Below, piece after piece: positions 9,801-18,462 of a DNA stretch of 64,000 nucleotides. The notes beneath the pieces are model-generated. The model did not search any database, was not told the DNA's origin, and saw only the letters and a program-made list of their open reading frames with translations. How positions within the stretch are numbered: the stretch's first letter is position 1; each line of letters begins with the position of its first letter. The translations under genes and the position numbers were made by a program. Source of the stretch: Pontibacter beigongshangensis (GTDB taxonomy: Bacteria; Bacteroidota; Bacteroidia; Cytophagales; Hymenobacteraceae); assembly GCF_014332515.1 (NCBI RefSeq), contig NZ_VFSD01000007.1, positions 62,001-126,000 on the forward strand. Reading direction: 5' to 3'.

Positions 9801-9887
9801 GTTAGAGATTATGACCCGGAAAGAGGTGGATCAGAGTCGTTCCCGCTTAACCGCCAGTTCGTGTTCGGTGTGAACCTTGATTTTTAA
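6837..9887 (+). CDS. SusC-type TonB-dependent outer-membrane transporter (first pair)
   Basis: 1016 residues. Signal peptide to about residue 27 (GAFAQ), a carboxypeptidase-D regulatory-like domain (about 30-118, beginning VVRGTVVDETNTGLPGVTV), then LLDEVVVIGYGTSTRRELTGSV. After that come the plug (about 120-230, with IKDASATAIYGSQGANGVIIVTT-like features) and a 22-strand barrel ending in a terminal Phe (VFGVNLDF). SusC proteins import oligosaccharides energised by TonB, with SusD as the lid. There is no STN domain, so no anti-sigma signalling is expected. The ATG is 30 bp ahead of nothing else and susD follows 30 bp after the stop, so the two are co-transcribed. Substrate is inferred to be a pectin fragment from the GH28 and CE7 neighbours. 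Confidence 0.95.
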   Translation: MKNSISKELRFILILPLFFLCIAGAFAQSMVVRGTVVDETNTGLPGVTVMVKGTSTGTATGIDGDFELNVPAGNSVLVVSYVGYQGQEVAVNNRATINITLVPDSKLLDEVVVIGYGTSTRRELTGSVASVKAEEITLAPTHNALEAIQGRAPGVDITRSSGQAGATANINVRGTRSIFGSSNPLVIIDGFQGGDINSLNTNDIESIEILKDASATAIYGSQGANGVIIVTTKKGQEGKARVSYNGFYGVNGFTPYPSPRIGDEYIQLRREAWRNPANGNQNIWTSPDDDRMLFPNDEEWNALQAGQWVDWTDMVMRNGTQQNHSISVSGGSEKTKIFASGAYFREEGLLRFNDMDRFNGRFNLDQTLSSWAKAGVLSQITYFDINNRADPLSAALTTSPFGVPYDANGNVNVRPVIGNTNVISPLSDERGRHIATNNTNRIVANINAYVEINPIEGLTFRSNLGTNISSARVGQFHDATSFVMRNTQRNRAMVSNNMNRFYNFDNILTYSRDFGDHAITLTGVTNYINRVTDEYSITGWDQIISSNLFYNLAASNATDREVSSNYVKSNMMSYAGRINYNYKGRYMLTLTNRWDGASQLYKKWDYFPSIAGAWIASDEAFMEDINALNFLKIRASYGVAGNSGIGAYGTQSLINAQQNMSFGEEAAPVYLFSQIIGNQTLGWEKSATANFGLDLGFLNNRITANIDVYNTKTSDLLYRRNLPLSFGYSRGAYTYQNIAATQNRGVEVALTTVNIENSNFTWSSTFTFSKNSEKITDLIDGDIIDANTPETASLLIGRPINSFYTYNKLGIWQLDEADEAARYTFGTTPYAPGMIKVQDVNGDGVIDPANDRTYIGSTVPSWYGGLQNTFRYKGLDLGVFVFARWGQMMNAEYLGRYNPSGEGNGPAFFDYWTPENPTNDYPRPVRGAVLSTIPGYQTLTFVDGSFFKIKNLTLGYTFPTALSERLRINKVRLYATGSNLLVVAKSHLVRDYDPERGGSESFPLNRQFVFGVNLDF

Positions 9888-9917
9888 TTTAATACATTAA
9901 GCTATTAATCAGATATT

Positions 9918-11672
9918 ATGAAAAGTATCAATTATATTTTGTCTCGTATCGTAGCTGGGTCACTTGCAGTAGGCTTGGTTGCATGCGATCTAGAAGAATA
10001 CAACCCGGGCGGCAACACAGCAGATACTGTCTGGTCGACAGAGCAGGGCTTCAAAACGATTGTTAACGGCGCATATCATTACCAGCGCAACTTCTATGGG
10101 AAAGAAGATGCTATTTTTATGACAGAGGCAGGTACTGACCTGTGGTTTAATGCCAACCGTGCCAGCTACGCCAACCAGCTAACCCGCTACGAAGGCTTTA
10201 CGCCCGATGCCAGCGGTACCATGAATAACTCTTTCAGAACATTCTATACGGCTATCAGCCACGCAAACGAAGGAATCAACCGCATCGGGGAAGTGCCTTT
10301 TTCTTCTCCCGAAGAGCGTGCCAGGCGTGAAGGGGAACTGCGCTTTCTGCGAGGGTTCTATTACTGGCACGTGGTGGAGACCTGGGGCGGCATAAACCTG
10401 AAGCTAGATACTGAGCCGGGCTTTACAGCTGAAAGAAGCTCTGTTCAGGCATTCTATGATGTGATTATCGCTGACCTTGAGTTTGCCGCTGCTAACCTTC
10501 CTAACCAGAACTTCTGGGCTGCGGAGTACAGCAGAGCTTCTAAAAAGTCTGCCCTGGGCTTTCTGGCGAAGGCGCTGCTATCCAGAGCTTATTATTCTGA
10601 AGGAGCAGAGCGCGAGCAGTATTTTGCCAGAGCAAGAGATGTTGCCAACGACATCATCAACCGCAAAGGGGAGCTAGGTATTGACTTGTATCCGAGATTT
10701 GCCGAAAACTTTGCCACCGCGAACCTTCTGAATGCCAGGAACCATAAAGAGGCGATGTATATCATCAGCAATTCTAACAACCAAAGCCTTAATTTTGACC
10801 TGAACTCCAACCGGTTGCACTTATGGCACATGACTCAGTACGGCAACAAGCCTGCCCTGCAACAGACCCTGGAGTATGGACAGGACAACCAAAGAAGGTT
10901 AATGCCTACCTTGGCTTTACTGGACTTTTATGAAGCTGATGAACTGGACACCCGCTATCAGGCATCCTTTCAGGAAGTATGGCTCGCAAATGCCAACAAT
11001 AACTTTACGCTTACTGCCCCAATAGTTGCTTTGCTTCGTAAGGATCCAAGCCTGACAGGCAGAGTGATCAGAACAGGTGCCGGCGGAACGCCACGTGACA
11101 CAGCGATGGTGATTACCCGAAGGAGACTGACAGGCGAAAGGTTTATGCCCTACGTTGCCATTGACAGAGATAGCGTGTATGCCACCGAATCAAACAATGC
11201 TATCAAGTCAGGAGCAGACTTTGTCAGGCTGAAGAAGTTTCATGATCCTAACAGGGTAACCCCAACTACTCAGGCTGGTTTTAACGACATTATCCTGATG
11301 CGTTTTGCCGAGATATACCTGATCGCGGCAGAAGCCGAACACCAGTTGGGAAACAACCAACGAGCTGCTGAGTTGATCAATGTCATCAGAACCAGGGCTG
11401 CAGTGCCCGGCAGGGAAGCTGAGATGCAGATCGGTCCGGAGCGAATTTCGATCGATTTTATCCTGGATGAGCGTGCGCGCGAACTGGCAGGTGAGCATAC
11501 CCGCTGGTTCGACCTGAAGCGAACCCGCACACTGGTAGATCGCATTGCCAGGTACAACCCTGACATTACAGCCGTACGTGAGTTCCATATGCTGCGCCCT
11601 GTGCCGCAAGGAGAAATAGACGCGCTGCTGAATGGCGATGAGTTTGCGCAGAACCCTGGCTATGTGCAGTAA
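9918..11672 (+). CDS. SusD/RagB-type glycan-binding lipoprotein (first pair)
   Basis: 584 residues with a lipobox at GLVACD (Cys about 24), so it is a surface lipoprotein. The SusD-like N-terminal part includes TVWSTEQGFKTIVNGAYHY and FLRGFYYWHVVETWGG. The C-terminal RagB/SusD part includes IILMRFAEIYLIAAEAEHQLG and ISIDFILDERARELAGEHTRWFD-type features, typical of the family. It caps the preceding SusC and binds the glycan before import. A strong terminator begins 25 bp after the stop and closes the two-gene operon. Confidence 0.94.
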   Translation: MKSINYILSRIVAGSLAVGLVACDLEEYNPGGNTADTVWSTEQGFKTIVNGAYHYQRNFYGKEDAIFMTEAGTDLWFNANRASYANQLTRYEGFTPDASGTMNNSFRTFYTAISHANEGINRIGEVPFSSPEERARREGELRFLRGFYYWHVVETWGGINLKLDTEPGFTAERSSVQAFYDVIIADLEFAAANLPNQNFWAAEYSRASKKSALGFLAKALLSRAYYSEGAEREQYFARARDVANDIINRKGELGIDLYPRFAENFATANLLNARNHKEAMYIISNSNNQSLNFDLNSNRLHLWHMTQYGNKPALQQTLEYGQDNQRRLMPTLALLDFYEADELDTRYQASFQEVWLANANNNFTLTAPIVALLRKDPSLTGRVIRTGAGGTPRDTAMVITRRRLTGERFMPYVAIDRDSVYATESNNAIKSGADFVRLKKFHDPNRVTPTTQAGFNDIILMRFAEIYLIAAEAEHQLGNNQRAAELINVIRTRAAVPGREAEMQIGPERISIDFILDERARELAGEHTRWFDLKRTRTLVDRIARYNPDITAVREFHMLRPVPQGEIDALLNGDEFAQNPGYVQ

Positions 11673-11697
11673 GACACAATTCGACTTTTAACTCCAT

Positions 11698-11729
11698 AAA
11701 AAAAGACACCCGATCGGGTGTCTTTTTTT
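11698..11729 (+). terminator. Terminator of the first SusC/SusD operon
   Basis: AAAAAAAGACACCCGA and TCGGGTGTCTTTTTTT form a perfect palindrome with U-runs in both directions. Confidence 0.92.
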
Positions 11730-12003
11730 ATTTACAGGGATGGCGGCTTGCCTGATTCTGGCATTAAGTATGAAGGCTATAGATGACGTCAAAACTTATC
11801 GGAAATAAGGAGAGGGAATGGTTACTGCCACAGCAGATTTTTCTATCCTAAATTTCAATAAGTTTTGTCGAAATCTATATGCCATGTTGTTTTCTCTTAC
11901 ATGCTGATTTTCAGGGATATGATGCTCCTGGTCCGCAAGCAATTCCCAGGTGTCCGGCAGAGTCCCCTGCCTCTTATTTGCTTTCTTCCCTGACTTGGGG
12001 AGC

Positions 12004-12035
12004 AATTATTCTAATGAAAATGCCCCTCCGGAGGC
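12004..12035 (+). repeat. Dispersed repeat, copy 4
   Basis: Head AATTATTCTAATGAAAAT and core GCCCCTCCGGAGGC, close to consensus. Confidence 0.8.
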
Positions 12036-12170
12036 TTTCTTAGACAATAGATGCTAGATTTTAGATGGTAGACTTCTTTTGAGTTGAGAGTTGATTTGTG
12101 TTATCCGGTTCATCTTCAAACCAACCATTAAACCATCTAACAATTTAACAATCAACAACTAGCAACCAGC

Positions 12171-12201
12171 AATTATTCGAATGAAAATGCCCCTCCAGAG
12201 C
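12171..12201 (+). repeat. Dispersed repeat, copy 5
   Basis: Head AATTATTCGAATGAAAAT and core GCCCCTCCAGAGC. Confidence 0.75.
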
Positions 12202-12308
12202 TGATTTTGTAAGGAAAAGCAGGTCGTGCCAGCGCAAAATTCAGGAAACAGAAGTCTTTTTCTTCACTGCAAGATGAGCTCCGGAGGTCTTTGGTGCTCC
12301 TGCTGCTG

Positions 12309-13187
12309 CTACACCATCTCCGCCTTCAGGTACTGCCGCTTATACTCCAGCGGCGTAGTGCCCATCACTTTTTTAAAGTGGCGGTAAAAGTTGGAAACGT
12401 TGTTGAACCCGCACGCAAAGCAGATTACTTCTGTTGACTGCTTGTCTTCGATAAGCGCCCGGCAGGCGTGGCTGATCCGGATCTCAGTCAGAAAATCGTT
12501 GTACGTCTTTTTGGTCATGATCTTGAAGTACCGGCAAAAGGACGTGACGCTCAGGTTGGCCACAGAGGAAATCTCCGCCAGGCTGATATCTTTGTTGAAG
12601 TTGGACAGGGTGTAGGCGCAGACTCTGTTCAGCCGCTCCGTCTCCAGCTCGTTAGATTTATAGAAGGCATGGGCCGAGGTGATGTTCTCTACCTCGTCGG
12701 TTTCGGCGAGTACTTTCAGGATTGAGAGCAGCACGATCAGGCTATCGAGGTTTTTGACATTTACGGCCTGGTGCATCAGCTGCGCCAGTTTTTCTTTTGC
12801 GGCCCCTTTTACCACCAGTCCTTTTTTTGCGCGCTCAAACAGCTTGGGGATCAGGTAAGCCTCCGGCAGGTTCAGGATGTCGCGGCCAAGGCAGTCGGGC
12901 AGGAACTGAATCACGATGGCCTCTACCTCCAGCGCGGGGTTTTCCTCAAAATAGGCTTCGCGGCAGCGCCAGGTGTGCGGCAGGTTTTCGCCCAGCAAAA
13001 TGATCTCGCCGGCAGAGAAGTTGTCGACATGGTCACCGATAAAACGCACGCCCTCCCCCTTGATAACAAAATGCAGCTCCAACTCCGGGTGGTAATGCCA
13101 GACCGTGCCGAAATTTGGCTGCCTGTTGTGCCGTATGCTGAAGGAACTCTGTAGCCCAATCGGGACTTTATGGAAATGGGGTTTCAT
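12309..13187 (-). CDS. AraC-family regulator with N-terminal cupin-like sensor
   Basis: 292 residues from the preferred ATG at 13187 (MKPHFHKVPIG); an ATG 13 codons upstream adds only a basic stretch without family similarity. The N-terminal half (HYHPELELHFVIKGEGVRFIGDH, about residues 30-60) is a cupin fold typical of sugar-sensing AraC regulators. The C-terminal 100 residues carry two helix-turn-helix units (SLAEISSVANLSVTSFCRYFK-like first unit, then VICFACGFNNVSNFYRHFKKVMG-like second unit) ending TTPLEYKRQY. It diverges from fucI across 740 bp and probably controls the fucI-aldolase-symporter-GH127 genes. Ligand unknown. Confidence 0.88.
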   Translation of the reverse strand: MKPHFHKVPIGLQSSFSIRHNRQPNFGTVWHYHPELELHFVIKGEGVRFIGDHVDNFSAGEIILLGENLPHTWRCREAYFEENPALEVEAIVIQFLPDCLGRDILNLPEAYLIPKLFERAKKGLVVKGAAKEKLAQLMHQAVNVKNLDSLIVLLSILKVLAETDEVENITSAHAFYKSNELETERLNRVCAYTLSNFNKDISLAEISSVANLSVTSFCRYFKIMTKKTYNDFLTEIRISHACRALIEDKQSTEVICFACGFNNVSNFYRHFKKVMGTTPLEYKRQYLKAEMV

Positions 13188-13927
13188 GCATGTATCACGT
13201 TTGTGGTTGCGCCGGAAGTAAAGCACTGGTGGTTGGAGTCAGCCAAGCAATTTCTGCGGGATGAACCAGAGCAACAGGGGGCAACAATCCAGAGAGGCCG
13301 TTTTTCATTAGCATAATTACGCCTCTCCATAAAAGCCTGCCTGTATGAGTCTTCCGGCACCTCAAATTAAAATCAACAATGTTTTTTAGGATTGTGGCTG
13401 CTGCTTCGCAACACAGCCTGTTTGCCGCAGCAACTATAAACTTTCGTTGCTTTGCGGATATAACATAAAACGGGGTGTCTTTGTACTTATTTTGCTTTAT
13501 ACTTAACCCGTTTCGATTAACTCCGGAAACTTTCTTTAACTTGCTTTATGCCATCTTTATAGTTAATTTAAGATATTTGTCGGGGTTTTATGTCACAGCT
13601 TCAAATTTAACAACAATATGGGAGCTTGTATACAGGTTTCTTTATTTATGATAAGATCCTACAATTAATAGCGAATAAAACATAGAATCGGTGTGGCGAA
13701 AATGTGTAATTTTATCTTTTACAAAAGTGGTTGCTGAATTGCCTGCTACTATTAAAAGCAAACAGATCCGGTAACCTGGAGCTGTTGCTGTGCGGGTACG
13801 GCTGGTATTGGTTATGCCATGGCAGTACAGCAGCACTTCTTTTTACTAAAATATAACAAACGTTAATTAAGATTATGTCAGGGGTGCCGGCAGAGCCGCC
13901 CTGGCAGCATTTATAACCGGAATAAAA
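13188..13927. other. Divergent regulatory spacer between the AraC gene and fucI
   Basis: 740 bp, AT-rich, no gene. A reverse-strand TAAATTTG (13602-13609) matches the -7 consensus but has no TTTG at 19 bp. A dispersed-repeat copy lies at 13291-13319. Promoters for both genes and the AraC operators should be here, but I cannot place them. Confidence 0.5.
13291..13319 (-). repeat. Dispersed repeat, copy 6 (weak core)
   Basis: AGAGAGGCCG, a T-run, then CATTAGCATAATT. The head is good, the core has decayed. Confidence 0.55.
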
Positions 13928-15718
13928 ATGGATAACAAGCAAGTGAATAACAGGCTGATTGGTTCCAGGCCAAAAATCGGCATTCGCCCTGTCATAGACG
14001 GCCGCTTAGGCGGTATCCGTGAATCGCTGGAAGATACCACCATGGGCATGGCACAAAACGTTGCCCGTTTCTTTGAGGAAAACTTGCGTCACCCGGACGG
14101 AGCGGCAGTAGAGTGCGTGATTGCCGACAGCTGCATAGGTGGTGTGGCAGAGGCAGCCATGGCAGCCGACAAGTTTGAGAAAAGTGGCGTAGGTGTGTCG
14201 CTTACCGTTACGCCCTGCTGGTGCTACGGCACCGAAACTATCGACATGAACCCTTATACCCCAAAAGCGATCTGGGGCTTTAACGGCACCGAGCGCCCTG
14301 GGGCAGTTTACCTGGCTGCCGCCCTTGCCGGCCACAATCAGAAAGGTCTGCCTGCCTTCAGTATCTATGGGCAGGATGTGCAGGATATCACCGATACCAC
14401 TATTCCACAGGATGTGCAGCACAAGCTGCTGCGCTTTGCCAAAGCAGGTCTGGCCGTTGCTACCATGCGTGGTAAGTCGTACCTTTCTATCGGTTCTGTG
14501 TCGATGGGGATTGCCGGTTCTATTGTAGATGCCGGTTTCTTTGAGAGCTACCTGGGCATGCGCACCGAGTATGTAGACTCTACGGAGGTGCTGCGCCGCA
14601 TCGAGCGCAACATCTTCGATCAGGAAGAGTTTGAGAAAGCCATTGCCTGGACCCGCGAGAACTGCAAAGAAGGCACCGACTATAACCCGGAGAACTTAAA
14701 GCGTAACCGGGAGCAAAAAGACGCCGACTGGGAGTTCGTAGTAAAAATGACGCTCATTATCCGCGACCTGATGATCGGCAACCCGAAGCTGAAGGAGATG
14801 GGCTTTGGCGAAGAAGCAAACGGCCACAACGCCATTGCTTCGGGCTTCCAGGGGCAACGCCAGTGGACCGACCACCTGCCAAACGGCGATTTCTCGGAGG
14901 CTATCCTCAACTCTTCCTTCGACTGGAACGGCATTCGTCAGGCCTTTATCGTAGCCACCGAGAACGACTCGCTGAACGGAGTAGCCATGCTCTTCGGGCA
15001 CCTGCTCACCGACACGGCACAGATCTTTGCCGATGTGCGCACCTACTGGAGCCCTGAAGCAGTGAAACGAACTACCGGTTACGAACTGGAAGGCATCGCC
15101 AGCAACGGCTTCCTGCACCTGATCAACTCCGGCTCCTGCACCCTCGACGGCACCGGCCAGCAAACCCGCAACGACGAGCCGGTAATGAAGCCTTTTTGGG
15201 AAATTTCTGAAGAGGAAGCCAAGAAATGCCTCGATGCCACCACCTGGTACCCGGCCACCCTGGAGTACTTCAGAGGCGGAGGCTATTCTTCCAACTTCCT
15301 GACCAAAGGCAAAATGCCGGTAACCATGTCGCGCGTGAACCTGATAAAAGGCCTTGGTCCGGTCTTGCAGATTGCCGAAGGCTGGACCATTGACCTGCCG
15401 GAGCACGTGCACAACCACATCGATCAGCGCACCGACAAAACATGGCCAACTACCTGGTTCGTGCCAAACCTGACCGGTACCGGCGCTTTCCGGGATGTGT
15501 ACTCGGTTATGAACAACTGGGGCTCCAACCATGGCGTGGTAAGCTACGGCCACGTAGGTGCCGACCTGATTACGCTGGCATCGATGCTGCGTATTCCGGT
15601 GTGCATGCACAACGTGTCCGAAGAAAAAATCTTCAGGCCAAGCGCCTGGGCCGCTTTCGGCATGGATGCCGAAGGAGCCGATTACAGAGCCTGCCAGAGT
15701 TACGGGACTCTTTATTAA
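13928..15718 (+). CDS. fucI: L-fucose isomerase family (FucI; may act on D-arabinose)
   Basis: 596 residues, full length for FucI. The N-terminus [20 protein letters not shown] is the family signature. The expected metal ligands are present: Glu about 345 ([10 protein letters not shown]), Asp about 369 (IFADVRTYW) and His about 541 ([10 protein letters not shown]). The enzyme interconverts L-fucose and L-fuculose and, in known members, D-arabinose and D-ribulose. No fuculokinase or fuculose-phosphate aldolase is nearby. The next gene is instead a DapA-family pyruvate aldolase followed by an SSS symporter. This makes D-arabinose released from KDO a reasonable alternative substrate (inference). 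It is cytoplasmic and the first gene of a rightward group running to at least 20508. Confidence 0.93.
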   Translation: MDNKQVNNRLIGSRPKIGIRPVIDGRLGGIRESLEDTTMGMAQNVARFFEENLRHPDGAAVECVIADSCIGGVAEAAMAADKFEKSGVGVSLTVTPCWCYGTETIDMNPYTPKAIWGFNGTERPGAVYLAAALAGHNQKGLPAFSIYGQDVQDITDTTIPQDVQHKLLRFAKAGLAVATMRGKSYLSIGSVSMGIAGSIVDAGFFESYLGMRTEYVDSTEVLRRIERNIFDQEEFEKAIAWTRENCKEGTDYNPENLKRNREQKDADWEFVVKMTLIIRDLMIGNPKLKEMGFGEEANGHNAIASGFQGQRQWTDHLPNGDFSEAILNSSFDWNGIRQAFIVATENDSLNGVAMLFGHLLTDTAQIFADVRTYWSPEAVKRTTGYELEGIASNGFLHLINSGSCTLDGTGQQTRNDEPVMKPFWEISEEEAKKCLDATTWYPATLEYFRGGGYSSNFLTKGKMPVTMSRVNLIKGLGPVLQIAEGWTIDLPEHVHNHIDQRTDKTWPTTWFVPNLTGTGAFRDVYSVMNNWGSNHGVVSYGHVGADLITLASMLRIPVCMHNVSEEKIFRPSAWAAFGMDAEGADYRACQSYGTLY

Positions 15719-15895
15719 GTTATGAATGAGTGAATGAGTGATTGAGTGAATATTAAATTTGGGAATTTGAAGATTTAAGAATTTCCAATTCTAAAACTCA
15801 CTCATGCACTCATTCACAATTAAGAATTCACTCAATTACTCATTCGAAATTCAAATCTCACTCAATCTCTCATTCAAAATTCAAAATTATACATA
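15719..15895. repeat. Low-complexity GAATGAGT / ACTCATTC spacer with inverted symmetry
   Basis: The left part (15722-15750) is built of GAATGAGTGAATGAGTGATT-like units. The right part (15793-15880) has the complementary ACTCACTCATTC-type units repeated several times, separated by AATTTCCAATTC-like stretches. In RNA the left block could pair with any of several right blocks, giving alternative hairpins between fucI and the aldolase gene. No T-run marks it as a terminator. Confidence 0.7.
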
Positions 15896-16843
15896 ATGAA
15901 AACTGGAACACTGCCAACACCTTTAAAAGGAATTATTCCGCCGCTGGTTACGCCTTTGCTGGATAACGATACGCTGGATGTAGAAGGGCTGGAACGGCTG
16001 ATCGAACATATTCTGGCAGGGGGAGCGCATGGCTTGTTCGTGTTGGGAACTACCGGCGAAGCGCCAAACCTGAGCTATAACCTGCGCCATGAGCTGGTGC
16101 AGCGCACTTGTAAGCAGGTAGCAGGCCGTGTGCCGGTGCTGGTAGGAATTACCGATACGGCAGTTTCGGAGAGCCTTCGGCTGGCCCAGACGGCTGCTGA
16201 GGCGGGTGCTGCTGCAGTGGTATCGGCTCCTCCCTATTACTACACGCCAAGCCAGGCAGAGTTGGTAACCTACTATAACTATGTGGCTGATCGGGTAACA
16301 CTGCCCTTGTTCCTGTACAACATGCCGTCGCATACCAAGGTGTCGTTTGAGCCGGCTACGGTAAAGGCGCTCTCTGCGCACAAAAATATTGTAGGTTTAA
16401 AAGACAGCTCCGGCAACTCGGTTTACTTCCAGATGCTGTGCAACATCATGCGCGACCAGCCTGATTTTTCGCTGCTGGTAGGCCCAGAAGAGATAACCGC
16501 TGAAGTGGTGCTGATGGGCGGCCACGGTGGTGTGAATGGTGGTGCCAATATTTTCCCGCACCTGTACGTTGAGTTATATGAGGCCGCGCTAAACAGAAAC
16601 TTTGAGCAAATCAGTATTCTGCAGCAGCAGGTGCTCAACATCAGTTCCCGTCTGTATACCGTGAGCAAGTGCGGCACCAGTTACCTGAAAGGAGTAAAGG
16701 CAGCCCTGTCTGAGCTGGGTATTTGCAACGATTTTCTGGCCGAGCCGCATCAGCGTTTTCAGGGAGCCGAAAAAGAAAAAATCAAGTCGCATTTAGAAGA
16801 AATTAAAAGCAGCATGCCGCGTGTAAACTCCGTTAGCCTATGA
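15896..16843 (+). CDS. DapA/NanA-family aldolase (pyruvate-dependent), substrate uncertain
   Basis: 315 residues with the class I aldolase TIM barrel of the dihydrodipicolinate synthase and N-acetylneuraminate lyase family. Visible motifs are LGTTGEAPNLS (pyruvate carboxylate binding, about 50), LYNMPSHT (Tyr about 140) and GLKDSSGN (Schiff-base Lys about 168). The sugar operon context argues against lysine synthesis. Family members in such settings cleave 2-keto-3-deoxy sugar acids or sialic acid. Beside fucI and an SSS symporter, a KDO-type aldolase giving pyruvate and D-arabinose would fit (inference). The stop overlaps the symporter start by four bases (ATGA), so translation is probably coupled. 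Confidence 0.87.
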   Translation: MKTGTLPTPLKGIIPPLVTPLLDNDTLDVEGLERLIEHILAGGAHGLFVLGTTGEAPNLSYNLRHELVQRTCKQVAGRVPVLVGITDTAVSESLRLAQTAAEAGAAAVVSAPPYYYTPSQAELVTYYNYVADRVTLPLFLYNMPSHTKVSFEPATVKALSAHKNIVGLKDSSGNSVYFQMLCNIMRDQPDFSLLVGPEEITAEVVLMGGHGGVNGGANIFPHLYVELYEAALNRNFEQISILQQQVLNISSRLYTVSKCGTSYLKGVKAALSELGICNDFLAEPHQRFQGAEKEKIKSHLEEIKSSMPRVNSVSL

Positions 16844-18381
16844 ATCTTCCCCTCATAGATTTAATTGTTATTATTGCTTACATGGGAGGGGTAGTGCTCT
16901 TCGGTTGTTCCTTTTACTTCCGCAGAAGCTCTCCTGACGATTATACGATTGGTGGCGGTAAAATGCCTTCCTGGACTGTAGGGATGTCTATTTTTGCCAC
17001 CTTCGTGAGTAGCATCAGTTTTCTGGCCTTGCCAGGCGCGGCCTACATGAGCAACTGGAATGGATTTGTGTTCAGCTTATCCATTCCGATTGCTGCTTTT
17101 TTTGCTGTAAAATTCTTTGTGCCGCTCTACCGAAGCATCAACAGCCCTTCGGCTTATTATTATTTGGAAACCCGCTTTGGGCCCTGGGCACGGGTGTATG
17201 CCTCTGTCTGCTACCTGCTCACACAGCTGGCGCGCATGGGGGCCATTATGTACCTGCTCGCCCTGCCCATGAATGCCTTGTTTGGCTGGAGCATTCCGCT
17301 CATCATCATCGTGACAGGTGTTTGTGTGTTGCTGTATTCAATGATGGGGGGCATAGAGGCGGTTATCTGGACGGATGCCATTCAGGGGATTATCCTGATA
17401 GTGGGAGCCCTGGCTTGTTTGGGTGTGCTTGTGTTTACGTTGCCGGAAGGCCCCGGACAATTATTTGAGATCGCGGCTGCCAACGATAAGTTTAGCCTGG
17501 GCAGTTTTGGTACCAGCCTTTCCGCCCCCACCTTCTGGGTGATTCTGGTGTATGGCTTGTTCATTAACCTGCAGAACTATGGGATAGACCAGAACTATGT
17601 GCAGCGCTACATGACTGCAAAGTCGGAGAAGGAAGCTGTTAAGTCTACCTTGTTTGGCAGCATGTTGTATATTCCGGTATCATTGATGTTCTTTTTTATC
17701 GGGACGGCCTTGTTTGCCTACTACCAGGCACAACCCGATCTGCTGCCCGAGGCCCTGAAAGCGCCAGGTATGGCCGATAAGGTATTCCCGCATTTTATAG
17801 TGCATGGCCTGCCCGCCGGGGTAACCGGACTGTTGATTGCCTCTATCTTTGCCGCCGGCATGAGCACGGTGTCTACCAGTATTAATAGCTCTGCCACCGT
17901 TATTCTGACAGATTATTACAAGCGCTTCTTTAATAAGAACGCCAGCATGAAGCAGTCGATGCGCGTTTTGTATACCACATCCTTTATTATGGGAATTTTA
18001 AGCATCCTGGTATCGTTAGCTATGATGCAGGTGAAAAGCGCCCTCGATGCCTGGTGGGCGCTGTCTTCCATTTTTAGCGGTGGTATGCTGGGTCTGTTTT
18101 TGCTCGGCTTTGTTTCGCAGAAAGTCAGGAACTTCGATGCTGCTATCGGTGTGGTAGCGGGTGTATTGGTAATCAGCTGGGTGAGTTTGTCGCCCGTGTA
18201 TTTTACGGATGGGGTATGGGTGCAGTTTAAAAGTACGCTGCATACGAACCTGGCAATTGTATTAGGTACCATGGCCATTTTCATTGTAGGCTTTGTAGTG
18301 GCCGGAATTGCTAACCGTAACACAGGTAAAGCGGCTCAACAAGGAAAGCCAGTTCATGCAAAAGATAAAATAAAGCAATAG
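16840..18381 (+). CDS. Sodium:solute symporter, SSS family
   Basis: 513 residues with about 13 hydrophobic membrane segments and the family features PDDYTIGGGKMPSWTVGMSIFAT-type N-terminus and MMGGIEAVIWTDAIQG (about 165-185). The last 25 residues are basic and cytoplasmic. SSS proteins couple Na+ entry to uptake of sugars, sialic acids or other organic solutes. It overlaps the aldolase gene by four bases, so the imported compound is probably the aldolase substrate or its precursor. GH127 follows after 81 bp. Confidence 0.92.
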   Translation: MNLPLIDLIVIIAYMGGVVLFGCSFYFRRSSPDDYTIGGGKMPSWTVGMSIFATFVSSISFLALPGAAYMSNWNGFVFSLSIPIAAFFAVKFFVPLYRSINSPSAYYYLETRFGPWARVYASVCYLLTQLARMGAIMYLLALPMNALFGWSIPLIIIVTGVCVLLYSMMGGIEAVIWTDAIQGIILIVGALACLGVLVFTLPEGPGQLFEIAAANDKFSLGSFGTSLSAPTFWVILVYGLFINLQNYGIDQNYVQRYMTAKSEKEAVKSTLFGSMLYIPVSLMFFFIGTALFAYYQAQPDLLPEALKAPGMADKVFPHFIVHGLPAGVTGLLIASIFAAGMSTVSTSINSSATVILTDYYKRFFNKNASMKQSMRVLYTTSFIMGILSILVSLAMMQVKSALDAWWALSSIFSGGMLGLFLLGFVSQKVRNFDAAIGVVAGVLVISWVSLSPVYFTDGVWVQFKSTLHTNLAIVLGTMAIFIVGFVVAGIANRNTGKAAQQGKPVHAKDKIKQ

Positions 18382-18462
18382 CTGATGCAGGGAAGCATAC
18401 TTTTTGCTGCTACAAAACAACTGCTGGTTCATAGGCTCTTTATAAGTTAAAAATTAAAAAAT

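Larger units (their letters stand above)
11730..12308. other. Intergenic region with repeats and low-complexity DNA
   Basis: No gene seen. It carries two full dispersed-repeat copies and a core-only fragment (GAGCTCCGGAGG near 12272 followed by CTGCTGCTGCT). Between them is a low-complexity stretch at about 12060-12170 built on ACCATTAAACCATCTAAC-like units. The reverse complement of that pattern recurs at 57975-58010. Confidence 0.6.

Noticed and set aside
15896..16843. Lysine-pathway dihydrodipicolinate synthase (DapA)
   Set aside because: Same fold and catalytic residues, but the gene overlaps a symporter gene and follows fucI. A catabolic aldolase is more likely. The same applies to 57029-57973.
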